Shown here in pieces: positions 27,188 to 36,488 of a stretch of 64,000 bases of DNA (the stretch's first letter is position 1; each line of letters starts with the position of its first letter). The notes beneath the pieces were generated by a model. The model did no database searches. It was not told the origin of the DNA and saw nothing but the letters and a program-made list of their open reading frames with translations. Location of the stretch: NCBI RefSeq assembly GCF_000374065.1, contig NZ_KB893279.1, forward strand, positions 169,719 to 233,718. Reading direction: 5' to 3'. The position numbers and the translations under genes were made by a program. Source of the stretch: Spirosoma luteum DSM 19990 (GTDB lineage: Bacteria; Bacteroidota; Bacteroidia; Cytophagales; Spirosomataceae).

Positions 27188-29914
27188 TCAGCGGCCAAAT
27201 TTCAGCGTGGTGCCCAGCCGGAAACCCAGGCCCTGGTATCTGGCATCCTGCCACTGGGAAATAATCTCTACCCGAAAGAACGGTAATACCTGCGGAATCA
27301 GGCCATCCAGGCCGTAGCCAATCTCGGTGTAGTTTTTAGACGCCGGGGTGCTGAGGTAGTGCACAAAGAGGTTTTCCTTCAGGCCGACCAGCCGTACCAA
27401 TGTTACCTGTGTCAGGAGGAATTTACGGAATTCGGCCAGCACGTGTGCTTCGGCAAAGCGTTTTGCCGTACTGTACTGGTAATACTGCAGGAGTCGAAAG
27501 CTCGATACAACATCACCCTGTTGCAGGAAAAAATAGTTGCCGTAAAAATGCTTGAAGTCAGGAAAATATAGTTTTCGGTCGTTCAGGAACGTACCTGCTG
27601 TTAACTGATAACTTAATCGACTCCGAATGCCCGTCTCGAACGAATGACCCACGGCAGCCTGCACAAAATCATAATCAACGCCATCGGCGAACGATGTATT
27701 TATGCCCTTTCGGTAGTTGAGTGTCAGCACCGGGGCGTTATTATCCTGACGGGTAATTTTTCGGCCGTTCCGAATGGTGTACTGGGTAGCCCCCAATCGG
27801 ACCGAAGTCAGTAGGTTCAGCACCAGGGCATTGTGGGTGGGGAAGCTCGTGCTGACCACTTCCGCATTATCAGGACGGTTAGACGAAAACGTACGGTTTT
27901 TCCAATCAATCCAGGGCTTGAGGTCTTCCCGGTAATTGTCCAGCTCCGTCCGTCGGGCGTATTCCAGACTACCTGCCAGCGTAAGACGGTTCTGAAAAGG
28001 CGATGCCTTGACATCCAGTTTCAGGAAATCTTTCTGGTAAAGCTTGGCGAAATTCTGCTCAAATAATAGCGTTGTCAGCGTATTCAGAAACGGGCTGATG
28101 GGGTTATCGGGATTAAACTGGTAGAGGTAACGCCCACCCGATAGCCCGATTTTAGTTGCTTTGTGCTGATAACTCCCTTCACCGTAGCCGACCAACTGTT
28201 TTCGGCCAAACTGATACCGCGCCGTACCGCCGATGTTCCACTCACTCAGCGAAATTTGCGTAAACCGACTCACCGAATCGACTTTGGGCCGATAGCGCAG
28301 ATTCAATGCCCCTTCCAGTGTGTAGCCCTCCACCGTATTATACTCGATTCGGGACAAAGGGCTGGTATAAATCAATGAATTTTGCTTATTAAGCCGCCAC
28401 GTATGCCCCCCCAGTAACTGACCCGCCGAAAACTTATTCATCGACTTCTTATTTTTCGTACTGTCACGCTTAGTTGTATCCGTCGTTCCGGGTGCTTTGA
28501 TTTCTCGTACAAGGCCCAGGCTATCAGCCTTACGGTAGCTTTTTATTTCGGCAGTCGTGAGGGGTACGGAGCGCAGCGAATCCCAGAAAACAGTAGAGCG
28601 TTTGCGGGCCAAAGTATCTACCACCATTGAATCGTCGCGGACGACGTTGACGTTTTCTTTTTTGTTTTTTCGGGCCAGTTTCTCCTGCTTCTCGTACTCC
28701 TTCACCATCTGGCGCAGGTTTTTGGTCGAGAACTCCTTCTGTTTCTTCACCAGTTCTTCCATGTCGCTGCCCTTGATATCGCCTTTGGAGAGCGTTTGGG
28801 CGGGCGCGTATTTCTTCTCGTCGGCCACCTGGATATCCTCTACGAAAGCCGGATTGATGACAAATTCGCTGAAGGTCAAATTTCGAATATAGTAGCCGGA
28901 CGCTTTTACACCCAGGTAGGAGCCACTCCCCGTATAGCGTTGATTCGTTGGCATCCATACGCCCTGGATGGGGCTGCACATGTGCCGGACGGTGAAGGAA
29001 ATTCCCAGGTTATTAACCGTTTCGAGTTGCAGGCTGTAGACGGCCCAGGTGTTTTCGATGATGAAAATAGTACCGCGAAAAACGCCTTCACCGTACTGAC
29101 GCGGGATAACCTGAATCTTGCTTATTTCGACCGTTTTCCCGTCCGGGCCGTTTTCCCGAAAGGTGCCTTTATACTCAAATTTGTAATATGCGAAAGCCTT
29201 GGGTGATAAAGGCGAAACCGCGCCCGCAATGGTTGGGTCGTAAAAGCTGGCGTTGAAAAAGCGGCTTGGACTCAGGAAGTCTCCCTGCGAATTTCGGTTG
29301 GCAATGATGCGCTGTCGATAGGTGTTGGGTTGACTGAACGATACTTCGGCCACGGTTTCGTTCAGCAATGGTACACCCACTTTGAAATTGGCCTCCTTTT
29401 CCGCTTCTTTCAGTTGCTTCCGAAACATGGCTTCAGCCAGATTGGGCAGGTCGGTGACCGTGAACGACGATTTTGTGTACACCCTGGCCGTAAATCGCTG
29501 CACCTGTAACTTGTGGAAGCGGCTCTTGGCAATGGCCCGGCGCATGATGGTGTAGGCCGGGTCTTCATTGCCCGCTTTAGTCTGCACCTCGGCCAGTCGG
29601 TACGCCTGTTCCTCCATTGTAGCATCCATCGTCGTGAATCCATTACTGATTTCGGCAGATTTTTGAATGGTCTGGAAACCAAGGAACTGGAAGGTAATCG
29701 AGTAGTTGCCCGGTGCCAGCGCGATTTCATAGTGGCCCTCCGCGTTGGTAATGGTACCCGTAGGCCGGGTTGCCGTTATGGTTCCTTTGATGACGACAGC
29801 GGCAAACGGCAGGGCTTCTCCCTTCGCGTTTTTCACGGTGCCCCGCAGGCCCGTTTGGGCAGTGGTAGTTAATGCGTATAGAAAACAGCCAAAAGTCAGC
29901 AGTAAATACTTCAT
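27188..29914 (-). CDS. DUF5686 / CarboxypepD_reg-like outer-membrane protein
   Basis: A 908-residue exported protein. The signal peptide is MKYLLLTFGCFLYALTTTAQ, followed by a carboxypeptidase regulatory-like beta-sandwich (about residues 22-105: GLRGTVKNAKGEALPFAAVV, IQKSAEISNGFTTM). The long remainder, with sequence such as YTIMRRAIAKSRFHKLQVQR, matches DUF5686, a barrel-type family of Bacteroidota. It ends GFRLGTTLKFGR. Members may act in surface export or lipid handling. The Met at 29914 is used because it starts the signal peptide; the frame is open further upstream to 29983. Confidence 0.85.
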   Translation of the reverse strand: MKYLLLTFGCFLYALTTTAQTGLRGTVKNAKGEALPFAAVVIKGTITATRPTGTITNAEGHYEIALAPGNYSITFQFLGFQTIQKSAEISNGFTTMDATMEEQAYRLAEVQTKAGNEDPAYTIMRRAIAKSRFHKLQVQRFTARVYTKSSFTVTDLPNLAEAMFRKQLKEAEKEANFKVGVPLLNETVAEVSFSQPNTYRQRIIANRNSQGDFLSPSRFFNASFYDPTIAGAVSPLSPKAFAYYKFEYKGTFRENGPDGKTVEISKIQVIPRQYGEGVFRGTIFIIENTWAVYSLQLETVNNLGISFTVRHMCSPIQGVWMPTNQRYTGSGSYLGVKASGYYIRNLTFSEFVINPAFVEDIQVADEKKYAPAQTLSKGDIKGSDMEELVKKQKEFSTKNLRQMVKEYEKQEKLARKNKKENVNVVRDDSMVVDTLARKRSTVFWDSLRSVPLTTAEIKSYRKADSLGLVREIKAPGTTDTTKRDSTKNKKSMNKFSAGQLLGGHTWRLNKQNSLIYTSPLSRIEYNTVEGYTLEGALNLRYRPKVDSVSRFTQISLSEWNIGGTARYQFGRKQLVGYGEGSYQHKATKIGLSGGRYLYQFNPDNPISPFLNTLTTLLFEQNFAKLYQKDFLKLDVKASPFQNRLTLAGSLEYARRTELDNYREDLKPWIDWKNRTFSSNRPDNAEVVSTSFPTHNALVLNLLTSVRLGATQYTIRNGRKITRQDNNAPVLTLNYRKGINTSFADGVDYDFVQAAVGHSFETGIRSRLSYQLTAGTFLNDRKLYFPDFKHFYGNYFFLQQGDVVSSFRLLQYYQYSTAKRFAEAHVLAEFRKFLLTQVTLVRLVGLKENLFVHYLSTPASKNYTEIGYGLDGLIPQVLPFFRVEIISQWQDARYQGLGFRLGTTLKFGR

Positions 29915-29995
29915 GCGAAGAGAACGTATTGTCGATAATACGAATGTAAGAGGTAAACGAAGATGTACCCTGCTTTCATCCACGAACGGTTAATT

Positions 29996-30124
29996 TCAAT
30001 TGGTTAGTCCGGGAGTGAGTCGACGGAATATACAGAGGATGCCTAAATACGCGAAAAGGTTGCTGCCCACCAGAAGGATAATCGGGACAAGGGGTATCCG
30101 GGAAACCGTATCTGACAGTTCCAC
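29996..30124 (-). CDS. Possible small membrane protein (42 residues)
   Basis: A short minus-strand frame from a GTG at 30124. The product has one strongly hydrophobic stretch (RIPLVPIILLVGSNLFAYLG, then ILCIF) followed by RRLTPGLTN and a stop. It is in the divergent region between the DUF5686 and M24 peptidase genes and just downstream (on its strand) of the hairpin at 30131-30159. It may be a true small protein, the tail of a lost membrane gene, or chance. Confidence 0.2.
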   Translation of the reverse strand: MELSDTVSRIPLVPIILLVGSNLFAYLGILCIFRRLTPGLTN

Positions 30125-30130
30125 GATACA

Positions 30131-30159
30131 AAAGACCCGTACGCTGCGTGCGGGTCTTT
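30131..30159. terminator. Symmetric terminator-like hairpin
   Basis: AAAGACCCG at 30131-30139 pairs with CGGGTCTTT at 30151-30159, with the stem extendable by a T-G pair and ACGC/GCGT. T or A runs flank both sides, so it could terminate either strand. It is oddly placed, in a divergent intergenic region with no gene ending on either side, and may act as a leader attenuator for the M24 peptidase gene or end an unseen small transcript. Confidence 0.55.
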
Positions 30160-30204
30160 TGGGCTGGTTGCGTATCTTGCTCCAAACTATACAGCCTGAT
30201 ATCT

Positions 30205-31566
30205 ATGCGCCAACTTATTTACCCGCTCCTGTTTCTACTTAATACGGTACCTGCCATTGCCCAACTCAGTAGCTCCGTTACCGTCCTGCCCGAGCGCGAA
30301 CGGGCGCGGGTCGTTGACGAGATATTGGAAGACCGCTTTGCCAATTTTTTGCCCCAGTTGATGCGCCGGGAAGGCATCGATATGTGGGTGATTATATCCC
30401 GCGAATACAACGAAGATCCCGTCCTGAAAACCATGCTCCCCAGCACCTGGCTCTCGGCCCGACGGCGGACGATTATGGTTTTCTATGATACCGGAAAAGA
30501 AGGCGCCGATGCGCTGGAGAAACTCGCCATTGCCCGTTATGATGTCGGAAATCTGCTCAAAGGGGCCTGGGACATCGACGTGCGGCCCAATCAGTGGGAA
30601 GCATTGACGAAGATTATCGAAGACCGTAAGCCCAAAAAAATAGGCTTGAATTTTTCTGCCAACTACGCTCATGCCGACGGGCTGGCCTTTACGGAACACG
30701 AAGAGTTTCTGCAAAAGCTACCCGCCGAGTATCAGAAACGCATCGTTTCGGCGGAGAAGCTGGCTGTTGGATGGCTCGAAACCCGTACTCCGAAAGAGAT
30801 GGCTATCTACCCGCTCATCTGCCGACTGTCGCACCAGATTATTCAGGAAGGGTTCTCGGAAAAGGTTATTCAGCCCGGCGTGACCACTACGGATGATGTG
30901 GTTTGGTGGTTCCGTCAGCGGATTACCAACCTGGGGTTAGACACCTGGTTTCACCCCACCGTGGATGTACAGCGTGCCGACCAAGAGGACTTCAATCACC
31001 TGCGTACGTTCGCTAAACGCCCCGACAAGCAGGTGATTATGCCCGGCGATCTGATTCACGTCGATTTTGGCATTACCTACCTTCGGCTCAATACCGACCA
31101 GCAGCAACACGCCTACGTCCTGCGCCCGGGCGAAACGGACGTGCCCGAAGCCATCAAAACGGCGTTCAAACAGGGAAATCGGTTGCAGGAGATTTTGACC
31201 GAGCAGTTCAAAGTGGGTAAAACGGGGAATCAGATGCTACTGGCCGCACTGAACCAGTCGAAGAAAGAAGGCATCAACGGCACTATTTATACGCACCCGA
31301 TTGGTGTGCATGGTCATGCTGCCGGGCCAACCATTGGCATGTGGGACCAGCAGAAAGGTGTTCCCGGCTCCGGCGATTATCCATTGCTGCCTAACACGGC
31401 TTACTCCATCGAACTCAATGCCGCCGTTGAAATTCCCGAGTGGAAAAAAATAGTGCGTATCATGCTGGAAGAAGACGGCTTTTTCGACGGCCAGACTTTC
31501 CGTTACATCGACGGGCGACAAACGGAAATCTACACCATTCCCCGGAAGTTGGAGTACGTAAAATAG
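30205..31566 (+). CDS. M24 family metallopeptidase (Xaa-Pro aminopeptidase-like)
   Basis: A 453-residue exported peptidase with signal peptide MRQLIYPLLFLLNTVPAIAQ. The N-terminal domain (about 20-180) contains MRREGIDMWVIISREYNEDP; the pita-bread catalytic domain has metal ligands in LIHVDFGITYLRLNTDQQ (two Asp), YTHPIGVHGHAAGPTIG (His), YSIELNAAVEIPEW and VRIMLEEDGFFD (Glu). The Met at 30205 gives the signal peptide and is preferred over an upstream in-frame codon at 30148. It probably degrades imported or periplasmic peptides. Confidence 0.85.
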   Translation: MRQLIYPLLFLLNTVPAIAQLSSSVTVLPERERARVVDEILEDRFANFLPQLMRREGIDMWVIISREYNEDPVLKTMLPSTWLSARRRTIMVFYDTGKEGADALEKLAIARYDVGNLLKGAWDIDVRPNQWEALTKIIEDRKPKKIGLNFSANYAHADGLAFTEHEEFLQKLPAEYQKRIVSAEKLAVGWLETRTPKEMAIYPLICRLSHQIIQEGFSEKVIQPGVTTTDDVVWWFRQRITNLGLDTWFHPTVDVQRADQEDFNHLRTFAKRPDKQVIMPGDLIHVDFGITYLRLNTDQQQHAYVLRPGETDVPEAIKTAFKQGNRLQEILTEQFKVGKTGNQMLLAALNQSKKEGINGTIYTHPIGVHGHAAGPTIGMWDQQKGVPGSGDYPLLPNTAYSIELNAAVEIPEWKKIVRIMLEEDGFFDGQTFRYIDGRQTEIYTIPRKLEYVK

Positions 31567-31620
31567 GGCGTGATATCGGTTGTCTATCGGGACGGATTAT
31601 TCGTGCTATATTCGTTAGCC

Positions 31621-32547
31621 TCATTCGCTGAGGGAGGCCAGAACACCCTCTTTCAGCGAATAAGTTGAGGTTCGAATATTGGCGATGTCGTACGTTTTTA
31701 CTACATAATCAATCAGGCAAACGGCCACTACAATCATATCGACGCGCAGGTCAATCATGCCGGGAATCTGCATTCGTTCGGCTCGGTTGCTGGCAATGAG
31801 CAGCGAATAAGCCCGATAAAATTCTCCTATGGGCAGCATGAACGTCGCCTGATTCGGGTCGGGCAGGTGGCCCTGTTCGTGCATGCACCACATATCGACC
31901 AGTGTATCGAACGAACCGGAAGAGCCAACCAGAACACTGGGCTGGTACTGGTGAATAGCATTGGCCAGTGGCAGCAGTTGTTCCTGAAAATAATCATGTA
32001 ATCGCCGGATACTGCCAGTGCTGATGGGATCAATGGTCATGAATCGCTCGAGCAGTCGCTGACCACCTATCTCAAAACTCTGTTTCCAGAAAATCCGGGA
32101 TTGGTTGCCCAGAATAAACTCGACACTACCTCCGCCAATATCCATCACCAGGGCGGTTTTTTCATCTAGCGCCCCAGCCGCACGAATGCCCTGGTAGATA
32201 TAATCGGCTTCCTTGTCGCCCGAAATGACCCGAATAGCAATGCCGGTTTCGGCCCGAACCCGGTCGATAAATTCGGCCTGATTTCGGGCTACCCGAATAG
32301 CACTGGTACCCATAGCAACAACCTGCTCCGGCAACACGCCGTACTGATCGAGCACTTGTCTGAAATACGTAAGGACAACTAAGGCCCGGCCAATGCCCTC
32401 CTCCGTAATAACGCCTTTATTGATACCGGCCTGCCCGATTTTGGCGGGTCGGCTTTCGCGAAACAGGGTGGTGTGGCTGAGCCCGTTGGTTTCGGCAATA
32501 AGCAGATGAAATGTATTCGTTCCTAAGTCAATGATTGCTTGCTTCAT
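31621..32547 (-). CDS. Ppx/GppA family phosphatase
   Basis: A 308-residue member of the actin-like Ppx/GppA family. Phosphate-binding motifs are IDLGTNTFHLLIAE at the N-terminus, VMDIGGGSVEFIL in the middle and VLVGSSGSFDTLVDMW later. It corresponds to the two N-terminal ASKHA domains without the C-terminal HD domain, as in Ppx1-type proteins. The family hydrolyses polyphosphate or pppGpp. A TAGATTTG -7-like box (minus strand, 32560-32553) is five bases from the ATG; the gene is divergent from rpsU. Confidence 0.88.
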   Translation of the reverse strand: MKQAIIDLGTNTFHLLIAETNGLSHTTLFRESRPAKIGQAGINKGVITEEGIGRALVVLTYFRQVLDQYGVLPEQVVAMGTSAIRVARNQAEFIDRVRAETGIAIRVISGDKEADYIYQGIRAAGALDEKTALVMDIGGGSVEFILGNQSRIFWKQSFEIGGQRLLERFMTIDPISTGSIRRLHDYFQEQLLPLANAIHQYQPSVLVGSSGSFDTLVDMWCMHEQGHLPDPNQATFMLPIGEFYRAYSLLIASNRAERMQIPGMIDLRVDMIVVAVCLIDYVVKTYDIANIRTSTYSLKEGVLASLSE

Positions 32548-32569
32548 ACCCGCAAATCTATTACCTTTG
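32539..32569 (+). promoter_or_regulatory. Promoter of rpsU
   Basis: TTG at 32539-32541, a 20-base spacer and TACCTTTG at 32562-32569 match the Bacteroidota promoter consensus. It overlaps the start codon region of the divergent Ppx/GppA gene, so transcription of the two could interfere. The rpsU ATG is 36 bases downstream. Confidence 0.65.
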
Positions 32570-32605
32570 CCGTCCGGTTTTTAGCTAAAACACAAAATTT
32601 ACACA

Positions 32606-32803
32606 ATGCTTATCATTAACGTAAAAGACAACGAGTCGATTGACAAAGCCCTGAAACGCTTCAAGAAGAAGTTCGAGAAAACGGGCGTGTTACGGCAGTT
32701 GCGGTCGCGGACAGCTTTCCAGAAGCCGTCTGTAAAGCGTCGCACGGAAGTTATCAAGGCTGCCTACAAGGAGAGAATGTATGGCAACCATACCGAGCAA
32801 TAG
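32606..32803 (+). CDS. rpsU: Ribosomal protein bS21
   Basis: A 65-residue basic protein with the bS21 sequence plan: LIINVKDNESIDKALKRFKK, KFEKTGVLRQLRSRTAFQKP and SVKRRTEVIKAAYKERM. bS21 sits near the 3' end of 16S rRNA in the small subunit and affects initiation. It has its own promoter (32539-32569) and a terminator at 32881-32911. Confidence 0.97.
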   Translation: MLIINVKDNESIDKALKRFKKKFEKTGVLRQLRSRTAFQKPSVKRRTEVIKAAYKERMYGNHTEQ

Positions 32804-32880
32804 AAATTGCCGGTATATGAGTCGGGTATAAATCACTGAATGCGCAGTCATTGATTGTACACCGCTCATCCAGTCACAGG

Positions 32881-32911
32881 AGCAGCAGACAGGAATGTTT
32901 GCTGCTTTTTT
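32881..32911 (+). terminator. Intrinsic terminator after rpsU
   Basis: AGCAGCA at 32881-32887 pairs with TGCTGCT at 32900-32906, followed by a run of T to 32911. It is 77 bases after the rpsU stop and ahead of xerC. Confidence 0.75.
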
Positions 32912-33044
32912 GTGCCCTGGATTTTGTGATTTTACGGATTAAATTGATTTTGTTGGTTAAACTGCTGGTGAGTTGTACCGTGGTTTGTTACTTTACAGGT
33001 GTGTCGCTTTTCGCGCGAGAAAATCAGTCAATCAGCAAAAACAA

Positions 33045-33941
33045 ATGAATCCCGAATCTGACTTCCTCCAGTACATTCGGTACGAAAAACGCCTTAGCCA
33101 GCATACGCTCACGGCTTACGCCAGTGATTTGGAACAGTTCGATGCGTTTCTGAAAGCCGAGTGCGCCATCAGCCAGCCCGAACTGGCCGATTTCCGGCAC
33201 CTGCGGTCGTGGATTGTGAGTCTGGTAGAGAGTGGGCTGGACAAGTCATCGGTAAACCGGAAAATTGCCACTCTGCGGGCACTCTACGGCTTCTTGCTTC
33301 GCCGGAAGGTAATTGACTCTGACCCAACGGTCAAAATTCAGGCGCTAAAAGCCAGTAAGAAACTGCCGCAGTACGTGGAGGAAAAACCCATGGAGATGCT
33401 GCTCAGCGATACCGAATTTCCTGACACATTTGAGGGACTGCGGGATAAACTGGTACTCGAATTGCTCTACGGCACCGGCATCCGGCTGAGTGAACTTATT
33501 GGCCTGAAAACGGTGGATGTGAACCTGTACAACAAGACCATTACCGTGTTGGGCAAGCGCAACAAGCATCGTATCATTCCGCTTACCCAGCCGCTGTTTG
33601 AGCTGATTCAGCAGTACATGACTTTGAAAGAACAGGAATTTAAAGGGCAAGCCGACCAGGCAGTACTACTTGTTGGCGACAAGGGCGTTGCGGCTTACCC
33701 CGTTCTAATTCAGCGCATCGTTAAGCGGCATCTTAGTCTGGTGACCACCCTGGAGAAGAAAAGCCCGCACGTACTCCGGCATTCCTTTGCCACGCACCTT
33801 CTCAACCGGGGTGCCGACCTGAATGCCATCAAGGATTTGCTGGGCCATAGTAGCCTGGCCGCCACGCAGATTTACACGCATACCAGCCTGGAGCAACTCA
33901 AAAAAACTTACGACCAGGCCCATCCGAAAGCGAAGAAGTAA
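33045..33941 (+). CDS. xerC: Tyrosine recombinase XerC
   Basis: A 298-residue site-specific recombinase, the normal length for XerC/XerD. The N-terminal SAM-like core-binding domain (about 1-95) is followed by the catalytic domain with Arg in LLYGTGIRLSELIGL, HVLRHSFATHLL (His-x-x-Arg), LGHSSLAATQIYTHTSLEQL (His and nucleophile Tyr). It resolves chromosome dimers at dif sites. The ATG at 33045 is chosen since the domain starts right after it; upstream in-frame sequence to 32973 looks unrelated. Confidence 0.92.
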   Translation: MNPESDFLQYIRYEKRLSQHTLTAYASDLEQFDAFLKAECAISQPELADFRHLRSWIVSLVESGLDKSSVNRKIATLRALYGFLLRRKVIDSDPTVKIQALKASKKLPQYVEEKPMEMLLSDTEFPDTFEGLRDKLVLELLYGTGIRLSELIGLKTVDVNLYNKTITVLGKRNKHRIIPLTQPLFELIQQYMTLKEQEFKGQADQAVLLVGDKGVAAYPVLIQRIVKRHLSLVTTLEKKSPHVLRHSFATHLLNRGADLNAIKDLLGHSSLAATQIYTHTSLEQLKKTYDQAHPKAKK

Positions 33942-33977
33942 CGCGTACCCGAACGGAGTGATTAGGCTGTTACACGC

Positions 33978-35633
33978 TCAAACGCTGGAGTTGACGCTGT
34001 TTTCGACCCGGCTTATCTTTTTACCCAGGATCAAATCTGAACCTTTTTCGCCAATCATGATGCAGGCCGCATTGGTGTTGCCCGATATAACCGTTGGCAT
34101 AATCGACGCATCGACCACGCGTAATCCCTCCACGTACCGTACCCGCAGGTCTGCATCGACTACGGCCAGTCCATCCGTCCCCATTTTGCAGGTGCCAACC
34201 GGGTGGTATACCGTTTCGAGTTGCATCAGGATATGTGCCCAAAGTCCATCGTCCGATGCCCGGTCGATAGGAGTCTGAATTCGCTTCCGGTAGGGTCCGA
34301 ATGCATCTGCCTCCATTACATCAATGGCTCGTCGTAGCCCCTGAATGAGCGTTTTTCGGTCTTTTTCCTTGGTCAGAAAATTAGGCTGGATAACAGGTGC
34401 ATCGACTACACTATCCGACCTGAGCCCCACATACCCCCGGCTTTCAGGCCGTAGTAGTGTAGGCAGGAGAGTGTACCCATCCGTACGCGGGTACGTCGCC
34501 AGGTTGTAGAGGTCGGTTTTGTAATCGTCGCCCATGTGGACGGGGGCAAAATGGAATTGCAGATCGACCCGCCCCGTAGGATCGAGCAGATTCAGGAAGG
34601 CATTGGCTTCGAGTGGACTACTGGTAAGCGCTCCTTTCTTACTGGTAAAGTACGTTGCCAGGGCCATTGCCTGCTGTAGAGGGGCGAGGTGGTAGTTAGT
34701 CGTGGTGCCGCGCTGTGAGCAGAGGGCGCTAACACCCGTAAACAGATGGTCCTGTAGGTTTTGGCCCACGCCGGCCAGTTCGTGCTTCACCTCGATGCCC
34801 TGCCTTTTTAGTTCGTCTTTGGGGCCAATGCCGGAAAGCATCAACAGTTGAGGGGACTGAAACGCCCCCGCCGAGAGAATTACTTCACGCGTGGCGGTGG
34901 CCGTTTGGGTCGTGTTTTTGCCGGTTATAAATTCTACCCCAGTAGCCCTGCCCTGTTGCAGCAGTACTCGCTTGGTCAGGGCGTGGGTAATTACGGTCAG
35001 GTTGGGGCGATTTAGGGCGGGTTTCAGAAAAGCAGTAGCCGCGCTATGCCGTTTGCTGTCTTTGATGGTAAACTGAAACAGACCTGCTCCTTCCTGACTG
35101 GCCCCGTTGTAATCCCGGGAGCGGGGAATGCCCACTTCGCCACAGGCGGCCAGAAAAGCGGGTGCCAGGGGCGTTAGGAATTGTTGTGCGTAAGTTACGT
35201 TGAGTAGGCCGCTGGTGCCGTGATAGCCTGCATCGAGTTGGTTGGCCTGCTCGTTGTGTTCTGAGCGAATAAAATAAGGGAGCACATCCTCGAAACTCCA
35301 GCCCGTGTTGCCCAGCCGCGCCCAGTCGTTATAGTCTTCCCGGTTGCCGCGTACGTAAGCCATCGCGTTGGTGCTACTGCTGCCGCCGAGGGTTTTTCCA
35401 CGCGGCAGGTACATCCGGCGACCGTTCAGCGCTTCCTGTGGTTCGGTCCAGAAACCCCAGTCGACCGCCGTTCCGTTCAGTTTGCTGTAAGCCGCCGGGA
35501 TGTGAATTTCCAGTTTGGAATCGGGACCACCCGCTTCGAGCAGGAGTACCGAAACGGTGGGGTCAGCAGATAGCCGATTGGCCAGCACACAACCCGCCGA
35601 ACCAGCGCCAACAATAATGAAATCGTAGTTCAT
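33978..35633 (-). CDS. GMC-family FAD oxidoreductase (choline dehydrogenase-like)
   Basis: A 551-residue flavoenzyme. The ADP-binding motif is at the very N-terminus (FIIVGAGSAGCVLANRLSAD), followed by GKTLGGSSSTNAMAYVRGNR (GMC signature 1) and ILSAGAFQSPQLLMLSGIGP (signature 2). The catalytic His region is ETVYHPVGTCKMG, and a second conserved region, VVDASIMPTVISGNTNAACI, is near the end. It resembles BetA or an alcohol dehydrogenase acting on a primary alcohol. No betaine genes are adjacent, so the substrate is open. Confidence 0.92.
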   Translation of the reverse strand: MNYDFIIVGAGSAGCVLANRLSADPTVSVLLLEAGGPDSKLEIHIPAAYSKLNGTAVDWGFWTEPQEALNGRRMYLPRGKTLGGSSSTNAMAYVRGNREDYNDWARLGNTGWSFEDVLPYFIRSEHNEQANQLDAGYHGTSGLLNVTYAQQFLTPLAPAFLAACGEVGIPRSRDYNGASQEGAGLFQFTIKDSKRHSAATAFLKPALNRPNLTVITHALTKRVLLQQGRATGVEFITGKNTTQTATATREVILSAGAFQSPQLLMLSGIGPKDELKRQGIEVKHELAGVGQNLQDHLFTGVSALCSQRGTTTNYHLAPLQQAMALATYFTSKKGALTSSPLEANAFLNLLDPTGRVDLQFHFAPVHMGDDYKTDLYNLATYPRTDGYTLLPTLLRPESRGYVGLRSDSVVDAPVIQPNFLTKEKDRKTLIQGLRRAIDVMEADAFGPYRKRIQTPIDRASDDGLWAHILMQLETVYHPVGTCKMGTDGLAVVDADLRVRYVEGLRVVDASIMPTVISGNTNAACIMIGEKGSDLILGKKISRVENSVNSSV

Positions 35634-35729
35634 GAAGTATCGCCTATTGATTACTCTGTCCCTGATGAAGGTACAAGATAATCCCGGAAAAATTATTTTC
35701 TGGTAAAAGGCCAGCCTTGGATTAAGTCT

Positions 35730-36437
35730 TCAGCCCGTACTTATTCGCTCACCCCGGCGGAGCGCGTTCACCAGGTTATGCGTCCGACGGGTAGGTTCGG
35801 GTAGGCGATACCCGTATCCACGGCGGCCACCATCACATTGGAGCGTTAGGGTGATAGCCGTTTCCAGGTCAATCAGATGGCCGGGCGATACATAGACCGG
35901 ATTTACTTTATTTTTGGTCCTTAGGGCCGCGCCAATCACCTCGCCATAATGCTTCATAGGCGACCACGACCCACGTTCGGGTGCCGGTTCATCGTACTTC
36001 CCCACCAGCACCGATTTGCCACAGCCAAATGTTGGCACATTGAAAAACAGCCCCGCGTGGGAGGCAATACCAATCCGACGCGGGTGAGCAATGCCATGGC
36101 CATCGAACATCACTACGTCTGGCTCGGTCTTTAGTTTTGCCCACGCTTCGAGTAATGACGGGATTTCGCGGAAGGAGAGGAGTCCTGGCACATATGGGAA
36201 CGTAGCCGTGCTGACAACGCCCGCTTCTTCGATGGTTTCCAGCGTTTCCAAGTCCAACACGACAATTCCGGCGTAGACCGTTTCTTCAAACTTGTTGAAC
36301 GAAATATCGCAGCCTGCAATGGTTTTAGGCGTTTTCGTCAGCGGTTGTATCCGAATCTGCGAACGCAACTGCTGTTGCAGGGCAACGGCTTCGGCGGGGG
36401 TTACCTGCCAGTCGTGGAGGGAGGTGTATTGGGCCAT
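35730..36437 (-). CDS. nfi: Endonuclease V
   Basis: A 235-residue deoxyinosine-specific repair nuclease. Metal ligands visible are Asp44 in GCDISFNK and Asp112 in VVMFDGHGIAHPRRIG, with later conserved HYGEVIGAALRTK and VYVSPGHLIDLETA. Endonuclease V nicks DNA near deaminated adenine. Its 5' end (36268-36438) is repeated almost exactly at 37219-37389, on the far side of a toxin-antitoxin pair, so the present start and promoter region may have come with that insertion. The gap to the PIN gene upstream is 51 bases. Confidence 0.94.
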   Translation of the reverse strand: MAQYTSLHDWQVTPAEAVALQQQLRSQIRIQPLTKTPKTIAGCDISFNKFEETVYAGIVVLDLETLETIEEAGVVSTATFPYVPGLLSFREIPSLLEAWAKLKTEPDVVMFDGHGIAHPRRIGIASHAGLFFNVPTFGCGKSVLVGKYDEPAPERGSWSPMKHYGEVIGAALRTKNKVNPVYVSPGHLIDLETAITLTLQCDGGRRGYGYRLPEPTRRTHNLVNALRRGERISTG

Positions 36438-36438
36438 T
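36268..36438. repeat. 171-bp direct repeat, copy A (nfi 5' end)
   Basis: Covers the first 57 codons of the intact endonuclease V gene plus one upstream base. It is matched by 37219-37389 at a constant offset of 951 bases, with a single difference (T at 36282, C at 37233). Confidence 0.95.
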
Positions 36439-36488
36439 AGGTCAGGAATGAGTCAGTCCTTACTTAACGACTAATGGTGTTGGGTGGT

